Shown one piece after another: positions 37,915 to 46,239 of a DNA stretch of 64,000 nucleotides (the first letter of the stretch is position 1; every line of letters begins with the position of its first letter). Origin of the DNA: Streptosporangium amethystogenes (GTDB lineage Bacteria > Actinomycetota > Actinomycetes > Streptosporangiales > Streptosporangiaceae); contig NZ_JOEQ01000018.1 of NCBI RefSeq assembly GCF_000721075.1, positions 62,001 to 126,000 of the forward strand. The letters are read 5' to 3'. Below the pieces are notes generated by a model. That model did no database searches, had not been told where the DNA came from, and saw nothing but the letters and a program-made list of their open reading frames with translations. A program made the position numbers and the translations under genes.

Positions 37915-37927
37915 TTGAGTAATTCAA
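37915..37927. promoter_or_regulatory. Candidate Fur-type operator
   Basis: TTGAGTAATTCAA is palindromic except for one pair and lies in an AT-rich patch (37895-37935) just before the Fur-catalase chimera. FurA/CatR-type repressors bind AT-rich dyads in front of their own genes. The assignment is inferred from position and composition. Confidence 0.4.
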
Positions 37928-37950
37928 CTTTAGAGCGTACCGTCTCATCC

Positions 37951-38748
37951 ATGGAGGACGAGGACCGGATCCGGCAGGCGGGCCCTCGGGTGACCACGGC
38001 CCGGCTGGCGATCATGCGTGACCTGCACACCGCGATCAAAAACGGCGACCATCCGTCCTGGACGGTGAACGTGCAGGTCATGCCGTTCGAGGACGCGGCC
38101 GACTACCGGTTCAACCCGTTCGACCTGACCAAGGTGTGGCCGCACGCCGACTACCCCGAGATCACGATCGGCAGGTTCGTCCTGAACCGCAACCCGGAGA
38201 ACCACTTCGCCGAGGTCGAGCAGTCGGGCTTCGAGCCGGCGAACATGGTGCCGGGCATCGGCCCGTCCCCGGACAGGATGCTCCAGGGTCGGCTGTTCTC
38301 CTACCCGGACGCCCACCGCTACCGCATCGGCGCCAACTACCAGCAGCTGCCGGTCAACGCGCCGAAGGTTCCCGTCCACAGCTACAACAAGGACGGCCAG
38401 ATGCGCTTCGGCAACCCGGGCGACCCGGTCTACGCTCCCAACACCGTCGGCGGCCCCGCGGCCGACCCGGCGCTGTACGCGGGCGAGAACTACCAGGTGA
38501 CCGGTGAGATCATCCGCTCCGCCTACACCCTGCACCGCGAGGACGACGACTTCGTCCAGCCCCGCGCCCTGTGGGAGAACGTGCTGTCCGACACCGACCG
38601 CGCCCACCTGGTGAGCAATGTCGTCGGCCACGCCTCCGCCCCGGAGGTCACCGCCGAGATGAGGAAGCGCGTCGTGGAGTACTGGACGAACATCCACAAG
38701 GACCTCGGCCAGGGCGTCGCCCAGGGCCTGGGCGTCACCGCCGAATAG
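37951..38748 (+). pseudogene. Chimeric remnant: start of a Fur-type regulator joined to the C-terminal half of a catalase
   Basis: The open frame encodes 265 residues from ATG 37951 (a TTG at 37915 is also in frame). Residues 1 to about 22 (EDRIRQAGPRVTTARLAIM) match the first helix of FurA/CatR-type repressors. From about residue 23 (RDLHTAIKNGDHPSWTVNVQ) it is a monofunctional haem catalase: NPFDLTKVWPHADYP, VLNRNPENHFAEVEQ, and the proximal-Tyr motif RLFSYPDAHRYR. The catalase N-terminal half with the catalytic His and Asn is absent, so it cannot be active. Fur-catalase pairs are common in actinomycetes, so an internal deletion fused the two genes in frame. Confidence 0.8.
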
Positions 38749-38762
38749 TCACACCTTCTCCT

Positions 38763-38806
38763 CGTATGGCTCGCGTCTCCAGCAGGTGCGAGCCATACGG
38801 CTTTTC
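38763..38806 (+). terminator. Rho-independent terminator after the catalase remnant
   Basis: CGTATGGCTCGC (38763-38774) pairs perfectly with GCGAGCCATACG (38788-38799) across a 13-nt loop and is followed by GCTTTTCC. It is probably the original catalase terminator. Confidence 0.85.
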
Positions 38807-38881
38807 CCAGCTCTCCTGGAGAGACACGCGAAAGGGGCCTGACCGCCGTTGGGCAAGCCCCCGTCCGAGGTGCGGAACCGT

Positions 38882-39082
38882 TCAGAGGTCGAACTCCCCA
38901 CCTTTCACCCCACCGACGAACGCGGCCCATCCGGCATGGCCGAACACGAGCACCGGTCCTTCCCGGTCCTTGCTGTCGCGCACACCCACTTCACGTCCGG
39001 AGAGCCGTGCCACCTCCACACAGTTACCGTTGAGGGAACTGTGGCTGCTCTTCTTCCAGATCAACGCATCACCTGATTCCAT
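38882..39082 (-). CDS. DUF397 protein (first copy)
   Basis: A 66-residue DUF397 protein with the family pattern WKKSSHSSLNGNCVEVARL, VGVRDSKDREGPVLVF and WAAFVGGVK. Members usually sit next to an XRE regulator with a DUF5753 domain, as here. GAGGA precedes the ATG at 39082. The biochemical role is unknown; in Streptomyces such genes belong to WhiJ/AbaA-like developmental modules. Confidence 0.9.
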   Translation of the reverse strand: MESGDALIWKKSSHSSLNGNCVEVARLSGREVGVRDSKDREGPVLVFGHAGWAAFVGGVKGGEFDL

Positions 39083-39505
39083 GCCCGTCCTCTCACCCAA
39101 CAGTACCAATGTCAGAATTTCATTGAGAAGAGGAGGAAAGACAAGACCCTTACCTGGAATAGTCCGCTAACCAGCGGGTTTATCGGGTCAGGACCCACAC
39201 CGAGGGACCGGCGACGGTGGAGCGCCCGGTTCCCCCACCGTCTGGCCCCGTGTGGGCTCCCCGTCAGGAACGTGGGCACGCGCCTGAGGTGCCTCGGGGT
39301 CCTGATCAACCGACCGACACGTCAACCGTGTTCGTGAGCGCGTTTCCTCATGTCCGTGTCGGCCGGTGACACGCCGAGTTGGCGGACTCCGACCGGCCGG
39401 GCGCCCCGACGATGCGGCCGATCGAAACGACGGGCGCCCGTCTCCGCTTTCGCGGTGAAAGGCGCCCGGGGAAACGACCCGCGGCCGGCGGGCCGTTTTC
39501 AGTTC
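39083..39505. other. Non-coding 423 bp between the two DUF397 genes
   Basis: No supported gene. It contains an inverted repeat GACGGTGG/CCACCGTC (39213-39220 and 39235-39242), several GC-rich hairpin-like stretches around 39340-39500 (for example the pair of GGGCGCCCG/GGCGCCCGGGG segments), and GGCCGGCGGGCCGTTTT at the right end. These may be decayed terminator or repeat sequences. No promoter was recognised with confidence. Confidence 0.4.
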
Positions 39506-39712
39506 TCAGAGATCTAATCCGTCTTTCTTGATTGCGCCGATGAAGATTCCCCACTCCTCGCGGGCGAAGACCAGGACCGGCCCTGACCGTTCCTTGCTGT
39601 CCCGGACCCCCGTGAGGCCCCCGTCCAGCGTCGCCACCTCGACACAGTTCCCGTTCACGGAACTGAGCGAGCTTTTCTTCCACTCGGCGGCGCCGATATG
39701 TTTATCGTTCAT
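39506..39712 (-). CDS. DUF397 protein (second copy)
   Basis: A 68-residue DUF397 protein: EWKKSSLSSVNGNCVEVATL, GVRDSKERSGPVLVF, then EWGIFIGAIKKDGLDL. It is a clear paralogue of the copy at 38882. It begins 32 nt after the DUF5753 regulator on the same strand, so the two are an operon. Confidence 0.92.
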   Translation of the reverse strand: MNDKHIGAAEWKKSSLSSVNGNCVEVATLDGGLTGVRDSKERSGPVLVFAREEWGIFIGAIKKDGLDL

Positions 39713-39744
39713 TTGTCTTCCAATATGTGCATAGCGGCCTGCCG

Positions 39745-40605
39745 CTATCTTTCCCAGTACTCCGTTGTGTTTCTTATCAGTTCCTGCGACGCCACCTCGT
39801 CCAGGGCCCGCTCCGCGAGATGGCCGAAGGCCCGTTCGTACCCGTAGACCATTTCCGCGTCCTCTATGAACCGTCCACCGAACAAGGACTCCAGGTAGAC
39901 GACATCGGGGAAGTCGGAGAACGTCAGGTGCACGAAGGTGCCCGTGGACACCGGCGGCGGAACGTCCTGGGGCAGGATCCGTATCTCCACGTGCGGTAAC
40001 CGGGAGATCTCGATCAGATGCAGCAGCTGGTCTCGCATGACCTGGGCGTCGCCGTACTGGTTCTTCAGCACGGACTCGTGGAAGACGCTTATGTGCGTAA
40101 GCGGTCGCGGCGCGTGCAGCAGGGTCTGCTGGCGCATCATCCGGATCTCCGCGCGATCCTGAAACCAGCTCGACGGTAACTGGCTGGCGTGTTGACCCGC
40201 GGCGAGGACCTCCCGGGCGTACTCCTTCGTCTGGAGAAGGCCGGGCACGACCTGGGGTTCCCAGTTTCGTGTCATGGTGGCCTCCGCCTCCATTCCGATG
40301 AGCGTGATGTAGTCATCGGGGACGGAACTCCGATATCGCTCCCACCACCCCTTCCGGGCGGCGTCGTGCCGCAGCGCGGCCAGAGCCTCCCGGAGGCGCT
40401 CGTCGACCCCGTAGAGCCCGCAGAGCGCCTCGACGTCCTCCACCTTGGCCAGTGTCTTGGCGGTCTCGATGCGGCTGACCTTGGCGGTCGACCAGCCGAG
40501 ACGGTCGGACACCTCGTCGCCGGTCATGTTCAGGCCTTCGCGCAGCCGACGAAGCTCCATGCCCAGCCGACGCCGGCGGAGCGCTGGACTACCACGTTCC
40601 GGCAT
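39745..40605 (-). CDS. XRE-family regulator with DUF5753 domain (WhiJ/Scr1-like)
   Basis: A 286-residue protein: an N-terminal helix-turn-helix (LRRLREGLNMTGDEVSDRLG, STAKVSRIETAK) followed by a DUF5753 domain (YRSSVPDDYITLIGMEAEAT, VVPGLLQTKEYAREVL, the SVFHESVLKNQYG and HLIEISRLPHVEIRILP regions). GAGGAGG precedes the ATG. Such regulators are numerous in mycelial actinomycetes and pair with DUF397 proteins, with which they may form a repressor/anti-repressor unit. Interlaced dyads upstream are probable operators. Confidence 0.9.
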   Translation of the reverse strand: MPERGSPALRRRRLGMELRRLREGLNMTGDEVSDRLGWSTAKVSRIETAKTLAKVEDVEALCGLYGVDERLREALAALRHDAARKGWWERYRSSVPDDYITLIGMEAEATMTRNWEPQVVPGLLQTKEYAREVLAAGQHASQLPSSWFQDRAEIRMMRQQTLLHAPRPLTHISVFHESVLKNQYGDAQVMRDQLLHLIEISRLPHVEIRILPQDVPPPVSTGTFVHLTFSDFPDVVYLESLFGGRFIEDAEMVYGYERAFGHLAERALDEVASQELIRNTTEYWER

Positions 40606-41070
40606 CACGACCTCCTCGCCATGACGGGCGGGTGGACGTCATGGCCTCAACAGGAACCAGACGAATGGTAGTGCAAATTACACTGTCATTTGCAGTGTAT
40701 TCGGAGAAGTTCGTTGCTTTTTTCCTTACGGCAAGTCTTGCAGGGAAATCTCTGCTGAGCGACTATCAGAACAGGAAGGTTCCCAGAAGATCGGGGAATC
40801 CACCGGTGATCATCCGGGGATGTCTTCGAGGGCCTTCGCGATCGCGCACGGGGCGAAACGGGCGCGCACCTGATCGGCAACGGCGCCGTCTCCAGCACGA
40901 CGGAGTTGAACCGGGGAGGCCAGCAGGGGAAGCGGAGAGGATCGGCCGGCGACGGCCCAGAGTCGCACGCGTCAGTGGGCGCCCGATCGGGCGCAAAAAA
41001 GCACCGGGCCGGCGGCCACCGACCCGGTTGGCACAAGAACTCCACGTTGAAACCACGAAGGGAGTCTCCT
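40606..41070. other. Divergent 465-bp control region between the DUF5753 regulator and the 41071 gene
   Basis: No gene is supported. The left part (40660-40770) is AT-rich and contains interlaced dyads, TTCGTTGCTTTTTTCC and other promoter-like sequence. The right part (40800-41060) is GC-rich and shows nothing recognisable except AAGGGAG just before the next start. Confidence 0.45.
40672..40698. promoter_or_regulatory. Two interlaced perfect dyads, probable operator of the DUF5753 regulator
   Basis: TGCAAAT (40672-40678) is the exact inverse of ATTTGCA (40688-40694), and ACACTG (40680-40685) is the exact inverse of CAGTGT (40693-40698). The two dyads overlap within 27 bp, 67 nt before the regulator's start, in a low-GC patch. 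This suggests autoregulation with two binding registers. Confidence 0.6.
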
Positions 41071-41331
41071 ATGTCCTTCCACCGTACCAAGGGGCTCTGC
41101 GGAATCAAGACCCTCCTCCTCGATCTGATCTACATCACCGACCGAGAGCTCTGCATGGACCAGGACGAGTGGGCCCACCGGCTCGGCTGGACCGTGACCA
41201 GGACCGGTTTCGTGAGCAGGCACTACCGCGAGCCCCGGTTCGACCTCCTCAAGGCCGAGCGGACCGCCGCTCCCGCCCTCGCCCTGGCGCCCGTCCCCGG
41301 CAAGAGGGCGGGCGGCGATGTCGCGACGTAA
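41071..41331 (+). CDS. Small protein of unknown function, possible integrative-element gene
   Basis: An 86-residue protein with a helix-rich middle (GIKTLLLDLIYITDRELCMD, EWAHRLGWTVTRTGFVSRHY) and an Ala/Pro-rich tail. The HRLGWTVTRTGFVSRHYREPRFD stretch looks like a short DNA- or partner-binding helix pair. GGGAG precedes the ATG. Its last 14 nt overlap the next gene, which resembles a transfer protein, so both may come from an actinomycete integrative conjugative element. No family was recognised with confidence. Confidence 0.5.
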   Translation: MSFHRTKGLCGIKTLLLDLIYITDRELCMDQDEWAHRLGWTVTRTGFVSRHYREPRFDLLKAERTAAPALALAPVPGKRAGGDVAT

Positions 41332-41998
41332 CCTCCGCAACAACCGCTACGGTCACCCCGACGGTCGGCCACCCGGCCGGACGGGCCTCCTCGTCGGGCT
41401 GTGGCGCTGGCGGACGGAGATCGTCCTGCTCGCCGCCGTCTCGACCGTCCTGGCCGCGGCGGCTCTCTCCTTCAGGCAGGGCCACTGGTGGCCCTGCGCC
41501 TTGCTGGCCTGCACCTCCGGCGTCCCCGCCGCCTCCCGCTCCGGGCGCAGGTGGGTGCGGACGCACGCGTGGTGTCTGATCTCCCGGCACCGTCTCCAGA
41601 GGGCATGCGTGGAGACCGGGATACACACCCGCTCGGGACGGCTCCCGCTGGTGCTGTGGATCACTCCTTCCGCCGCCGGGGAGAGGGCGCTGATTCTCGC
41701 CAGGGCCGGGATCTGCGCCGAGGACTTCGAGGCGTTCTCGGCCGAGATCGCGGCGGCGTGCTACGCCCGCGACACCGTGGTCCTTCGGCACCGCAGATGG
41801 GCGCACCTGCTGACCGTCGAGATCGTCCGCAGGGACGAGTTCACCGGCCCCCCGGTGGGACTCGACCGGTTGTACGGGTGGACGGACTGGGTCGGCCCAC
41901 GGGCCCACCGGGCCGCGCGGGAGGAGTCCGGTATCCGCTCCGCCGCACTGCCCCCGGGGCCGCACCAGCCCGCCGACCACCGGCAACGGGCCGCGTGA
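41318..41998 (+). CDS. Two-TM protein resembling the N-terminal part of FtsK/TraB-type transfer proteins
   Basis: A 226-residue protein. The N-terminus has two hydrophobic segments (IVLLAAVSTVLAAAALSFRQ and WPCALLACTSGVPAA). The next part (GERALILARAGICAEDFEAF, AACYARDTVVLRHRRWAHLL, TVEIVRRD) resembles the domain that precedes the AAA+ motor in FtsK/SpoIIIE-like transfer proteins of integrative elements. No Walker motif follows: the frame ends in a polar tail. It may be a truncated transfer gene or an independent family. It overlaps the previous gene by 14 nt. Confidence 0.5.
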   Translation: MSRRNLRNNRYGHPDGRPPGRTGLLVGLWRWRTEIVLLAAVSTVLAAAALSFRQGHWWPCALLACTSGVPAASRSGRRWVRTHAWCLISRHRLQRACVETGIHTRSGRLPLVLWITPSAAGERALILARAGICAEDFEAFSAEIAAACYARDTVVLRHRRWAHLLTVEIVRRDEFTGPPVGLDRLYGWTDWVGPRAHRAAREESGIRSAALPPGPHQPADHRQRAA

Positions 41999-42052
41999 TC
42001 CTCCCCTCCACCTGGGTGCCACCGGCCGTTCCGTTCTCCTGAAGGCACCGAG

Positions 42053-42080
42053 GCCCCCGAGTTCACCCTCGGGGGCTTCC
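42053..42080 (+). terminator. Terminator hairpin
   Basis: GCCCCCGAG (42053-42061) pairs with CTCGGGGGC (42068-42076) over a 6-nt loop, followed by TTCC. It ends the 41071-41998 pair before the oxidoreductase gene. Confidence 0.75.
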
Positions 42081-42134
42081 CCTCGCCCCGGCCTATGACC
42101 ATGATGGGTTCACTTGCCGAACTCAGGAGTGCCG

Positions 42135-44300
42135 ATGAGAACAGCGCACCGGACCTGCCCCCTCTGCGAGGCCGTCTGCGGCCTCCGGCTCACCCTCGAC
42201 GACACCGGGCACGTCACCTCGGTCAAGGGCGACCCGGACGACCCGTTCTCCAGGGGGTTCATCTGCCCCAAGGGGGCAAGCCTGGGCCGCCTCGACGAGG
42301 ACCCGGACCGGCTGGGCGTCCCGATGATCCGGACGGGCGAGACGTGGCGCGAGGCGTCCTGGGACGAGGCGTTCCGCACGGTCGAGGAGGGCCTGAAGGG
42401 CGTGATCGACACACACGGCCGCCGGTCTCTGGCCGTCTACGTCGGCAATCCGACCGCCCACTCCATGGCGGGCGCCCTGTACGGCACTCCCCTGATCCGC
42501 GCCCTCGGCACCCGCAACGTCTTCTCCGCGAGCACCGCGGACCAGATGCCCAAACACGTCTCCTGCGGCCTGATGCTCGGCGACCCGCTGGCCATCGCCG
42601 TGCCCGACCTGGACCGCACCGACTACCTGCTGATGCTGGGCGCCAACCCGCTGGAGTCCAACGGCTCGCTCTGCACCGCCCCCGACTTCCCCGGCCGCCT
42701 CAAGGCGCTGCGCGGGCGCGGGGGCAGGCTCGTGGTCGTCGACCCGCGCCGCACCCGCACCGCCGCTCTCGCCGACGAGCACCTGTTCGTGAGGCCGGGC
42801 ACCGACGCCTACCTGCTGTTCGGCATCGTGCACACCCTCTTCGCCGAGGATCTGACCTCGGTGGGCGTCGAGGTCAACGGGCTGGACGAGGTCGGACGGC
42901 TGGCAGAGGGCTTCGCCCCGGAGACCGTGGCCCCGATCTGCGGGGTGCCCGCCGCGGAGATCGTACGGCTGGCGCGCGAGCTGGCCGCGGCCCCGACCGC
43001 CGCCGTCTACGCCCGCATCGGCACCTGCACCGTCGAGTTCGGCACCGTCACGCAGTGGCTGGTCGACGTCGTCAACATCCTGACCGGCAACTTCGACCGC
43101 CCCGGCGGGGTCATGTTCGCGAAGACCGCGGTGGAGAACGGCCGCAGGAGCAAGCCGTACACCACGGGACGGTGGCACAGCCGCGTCCGCGGACTGCCGG
43201 AGGCGAACGGTGAGCTCCCGGTGGCCACCCTCGCGGACGAGATCGAGACACCGGGCGAGGGGCAGGTCAGGGGGCTGGTCATGGTGGCCGGCAACCCGGT
43301 GCTGTCGGCGCCGGGCGGTCCCCGGCTGGACACGGCCTTCCGCGATCTGGAGTTCATGGTCTGCGTGGACCCGTACCTGAACGAGACCACCAGGCACGCG
43401 AACGTCATCCTGCCGCCGCCCCGGGTGATGCAGTCGCCGCACTACGACCTGTCACTGCTGTTCGTCGCAGTCCGCAACTACGCGAGGTTCTCCCCGCCGA
43501 TCCTGCCGCTGGAGCCGGGACGTCCCTCCGAGGCCGAGATCATGGCGCGGCTGACGATGATTGCCTCCGGGCAGGGGGCGGACGCCGACCCGGCCCTGCT
43601 CGACGAGCTGATCCTCGACCAGATGCTCCGCAAGGCGGTCGAGACGCCCGGCTCACCGATGGAGGGCGGGGACCCGGCCGAGCTGCGTGCCTCGCTGGAC
43701 GGTGACAGCGGAGCCGAGATGCGGCTGGACGCCATGCTCAGGCTCGGCCCCTACGGGCTCTCTCTGGCCACGCTCCTGGCGAATCCGCACGGCATCGACC
43801 TGGGCGCTCTGGAACCTCGGCTGACGGAGATCGTCCGCACCACCTCGGGACGGGTGGAGCTGGCCCCGCCGCGGCTGGTCGAGGATGTCGCGCGGCTGCG
43901 CGGGCGGCTGACCGTGCCCCCCGCGGAGATCGTGCTGATCGGCCGGCGCCACCTGCGCTCCAACAACAGCTGGCTGCACAACGTGGGCCCGCTGGTCGGC
44001 GGGACCAACCGGTGCACCCTGCAGATCAATCCGGACGACGTGAGCAGGCTCGGGCTGGGCGAGCACGCGGTGGTGCGCTCGGCGGCCGGCGAGTTGGTCG
44101 TGCCGCTGGAGCCGACCGACACGATCATGCCGGGCGTGGTGAGCCTGCCCCACGGATGGGGACACGCGGGCACCTCGCAACTGGTGGCCGCCAAGCACAC
44201 GGGGGTCAACGTGAACGCGCTGACAGATGATTCCATCGTGGACCTACCCTCGGGAAACGCCGTGTTCAACGGGGTTCCCGTCACACTCGGTCGGGCATGA
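42135..44300 (+). CDS. Molybdopterin-dependent oxidoreductase
   Basis: A 721-residue member of the DMSO-reductase/formate-dehydrogenase superfamily. The N-terminal [4Fe-4S] site is Cys8, Cys11, Cys15 and Cys44 (CPLCEAVC...ICPKG). The cofactor domains follow, with YVGNPTAHSMAGALYGTPL, LMLGANPLESN and VVVDPRRTRTA, and a C-terminal dinucleotide-binding domain with LIGRRHLRSNNSWLHNV. No ferredoxin, membrane or NAD subunit lies next to it. AGGAG precedes the ATG at 42135. The substrate is not evident; soluble single-subunit homologues are common in actinomycetes. It probably needs an external electron partner. Confidence 0.9.
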   Translation: MRTAHRTCPLCEAVCGLRLTLDDTGHVTSVKGDPDDPFSRGFICPKGASLGRLDEDPDRLGVPMIRTGETWREASWDEAFRTVEEGLKGVIDTHGRRSLAVYVGNPTAHSMAGALYGTPLIRALGTRNVFSASTADQMPKHVSCGLMLGDPLAIAVPDLDRTDYLLMLGANPLESNGSLCTAPDFPGRLKALRGRGGRLVVVDPRRTRTAALADEHLFVRPGTDAYLLFGIVHTLFAEDLTSVGVEVNGLDEVGRLAEGFAPETVAPICGVPAAEIVRLARELAAAPTAAVYARIGTCTVEFGTVTQWLVDVVNILTGNFDRPGGVMFAKTAVENGRRSKPYTTGRWHSRVRGLPEANGELPVATLADEIETPGEGQVRGLVMVAGNPVLSAPGGPRLDTAFRDLEFMVCVDPYLNETTRHANVILPPPRVMQSPHYDLSLLFVAVRNYARFSPPILPLEPGRPSEAEIMARLTMIASGQGADADPALLDELILDQMLRKAVETPGSPMEGGDPAELRASLDGDSGAEMRLDAMLRLGPYGLSLATLLANPHGIDLGALEPRLTEIVRTTSGRVELAPPRLVEDVARLRGRLTVPPAEIVLIGRRHLRSNNSWLHNVGPLVGGTNRCTLQINPDDVSRLGLGEHAVVRSAAGELVVPLEPTDTIMPGVVSLPHGWGHAGTSQLVAAKHTGVNVNALTDDSIVDLPSGNAVFNGVPVTLGRA

Positions 44301-44350
44301 TCCCATGATCGCTCGGAAAAGGGGGATCGACGCGCATTAGGCTTGCGCGC

Positions 44351-44956
44351 GTGACCACCCCTTTAGCACAGGACCGTCTACAGGCTCAGCTCACCTTCGC
44401 CATGGAGATCGACAAGCTCAGACGCATCGTCCGCCGCAACACCCTCATGGACGGGTCGCGGCGGGAGAACGACGCCGAGCACTCCTGGTACGTGGGCATG
44501 CTGGCGATGGTCTTGGCCGAACACGCACCACCGGGCACCGACCTCGACAGGGTCGTCGCGATGCTGCTCGTCCATGACATCGTCGAGATCGACGCGGGAG
44601 ACACCTTCATCTACGACGCCTCCGCCGTCGAGGCCCAGTTGGGCATCGAGCGCAAGGCCGCCGACCGGATCTTCGGGCTGCTCCCGGACGACCAGGCCGC
44701 GCGGTTGCGCGACCTCTGGGACGAGTTCGAGGAGCGCAGGACTCCCGAGGCCAAGTTCGCCAAGGCCCTCGACCGGATCGCGCCCATCATGGCCAATCAC
44801 CACAATGAGGGCGGAACCTGGTCGCTCTACAAGGTGACGGCGGAACAGGTGCTGGAGAAGGTGAAAATCATCGAGGAGGGGTCGGCGACGCTGGGCGCCT
44901 ACGCCACCGAGATCATCGCTCTCTCTGTCAGCCGAGGACATTTGGCGCGTGCATAA
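44351..44956 (+). CDS. HD-domain hydrolase (YfbR/HDDC2-like 5'-nucleotidase)
   Basis: A 201-residue metal-dependent phosphohydrolase. Ligands are visible in RRENDAEHSWYVG (first His), LLVHDIVEIDAGD (the HD pair) and a later ALDRIAPIMANHH (Asp). This set fits 5'-deoxynucleotidases of the HD_3 family that act on nucleoside monophosphates. GTG start, 50 nt after the oxidoreductase. Confidence 0.87.
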   Translation: MTTPLAQDRLQAQLTFAMEIDKLRRIVRRNTLMDGSRRENDAEHSWYVGMLAMVLAEHAPPGTDLDRVVAMLLVHDIVEIDAGDTFIYDASAVEAQLGIERKAADRIFGLLPDDQAARLRDLWDEFEERRTPEAKFAKALDRIAPIMANHHNEGGTWSLYKVTAEQVLEKVKIIEEGSATLGAYATEIIALSVSRGHLARA

Positions 44957-45000
44957 CACCGTTCCCGGGTAGGTCCCTATGGGTCAAGAGGGGGGCGATA

Positions 45001-45912
45001 GTGAAGGAAACCGTCAAAACAGGGCGCCGAACTTTTAAGCGTCTGGTGCCCGGGGTCGAGTTCACCGAGCGGATCGAACGGTCGCCCAGGGCCGATCGGC
45101 CGATCCGCATACTCGCCAAGGCCGTACGCCGGCGGATCGGCCCCGGCCTGCTCCGTGACCTGCTGCACGGGGTACCGCTTGGCAAACCACTCCATCCACC
45201 ACTCGCCAACCTGAGCCTGGGCCTCTGGGCGGCGACCGCGGTGCTCGACGTGACCCGCTCGGATCCACGCGCGTCGCGACTGCTGGTCGCGAGTGGACTC
45301 GCCACCGCCACCCCTGCGGTGGCCGCGGGCATCGTCGACTGGTCCGCGCTCCACCGCGAGCAGCAGCGGGTGGGGTTCGTGCACGCGATCGCCAACCTGG
45401 CCTCCCTCGGGCTCTACGCCGGGTCGCTGGTGTTCCGGATGACCGGGCGCGACCGGACCGGGCGGCTGCTGTCGTTCGTCGGGCTGGGTGCCGCGAGCGT
45501 GGGCGGCTACCTCGGCGGCCACCTCGCCTACCGGCAGGCGGCCGGGTCCAACCACGCCGAGTCCGTCGCCCACCTGGTCCCGCTGGGCTGGCACGACCTG
45601 TGCGAGATCGGCGATCTGCCCGACGGACGTCCGGTGACGCGACGGCTCGGCTACATCGACCTGTTCGTGCTCCGGGTCGGGGGCAACGTCACGGTCCTCG
45701 CCGACCAGTGCGCCCACCTGGCCGGGCCGCTCCACCAGGGGCGCCTGATCTCGGAGGAGGGCACCGCCTGCGTGGTCTGCCCGTGGCACGGAAGCACCTT
45801 CAGACTCTCCGACGGCGCCGTCGTACACGGCCCGGCCACGGCCCCCCAGCCGTCCTTCGAGACCCGGGTCCGCCGCGACGGGGTGCTCCAGGTCCGTCCC
45901 GCCCAGGTATGA
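45001..45912 (+). CDS. Membrane protein with DUF2231 and C-terminal Rieske [2Fe-2S] domain
   Basis: A 303-residue protein. Residues about 55-190 are a four-helix DUF2231-type membrane domain (HGVPLGKPLHPPLANLSLG, GIVDWSALHREQQRVGFVH). Residues about 200-300 are a Rieske domain with CAHLAGPLHQG and CVVCPWHGSTF, giving the two Cys/His pairs. The cluster would lie on the cytoplasmic or external face, depending on helix count. This pairing suggests an electron carrier at the membrane. GTG start. It is not beside the dioxygenase genes, so it is not obviously their partner. Confidence 0.85.
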   Translation: MKETVKTGRRTFKRLVPGVEFTERIERSPRADRPIRILAKAVRRRIGPGLLRDLLHGVPLGKPLHPPLANLSLGLWAATAVLDVTRSDPRASRLLVASGLATATPAVAAGIVDWSALHREQQRVGFVHAIANLASLGLYAGSLVFRMTGRDRTGRLLSFVGLGAASVGGYLGGHLAYRQAAGSNHAESVAHLVPLGWHDLCEIGDLPDGRPVTRRLGYIDLFVLRVGGNVTVLADQCAHLAGPLHQGRLISEEGTACVVCPWHGSTFRLSDGAVVHGPATAPQPSFETRVRRDGVLQVRPAQV

Positions 45913-45982
45913 CGGACCACCTCACCCGGGCGCGACGAGAACCGGCCTGCCACCGGCCCTGACCTTTTCGGGCCTGTTCGGG

Positions 45983-46210
45983 CTATGCGGACTTGCCGTC
46001 GGCGGGGTGTTCCACCAGGGCGAGGATCCGGCTGGACATGAACCGGGCGGTGCGCACGGCCGTTCCGCTCCGGGTGACCTCGCTCACCTCGACGACGCCG
46101 CCGCGTGCGTTGGCCACCTCAACGCGGCGTCCCGCTCTGGTGGCGCTGACCTCGTAGGTACGGGAACTGTCTCCTGCGTCGATGACAACCTCGACCTTGT
46201 CACCTTTCAT
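45983..46210 (-). CDS. Small hypothetical protein
   Basis: A 75-residue protein that is predicted to be mostly beta: MKGDKVEVVIDAGDSSRTYE, then RAGRRVEVANARGGVVEVSEV, ending in a short polar tail. The start is the ATG at 46210, with AGGT close by; translation may be leaderless. It lies 29 nt downstream of the TauE gene on the same strand. No family was recognised. Confidence 0.6.
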   Translation of the reverse strand: MKGDKVEVVIDAGDSSRTYEVSATRAGRRVEVANARGGVVEVSEVTRSGTAVRTARFMSSRILALVEHPADGKSA

Positions 46211-46239
46211 ACCTAATTGGTACCCACTAGTAGGCAGGT

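Noticed and set aside
37951..38748. Intact small catalase
   Set aside because: The N-terminal catalytic His/Asn half is missing and the first residues belong to another family.
40632..41579. 315-codon plus-strand frame spanning the divergent promoter
   Set aside because: It crosses the promoter region and runs in another frame through two better-supported genes; Arg/Pro-rich shadow.
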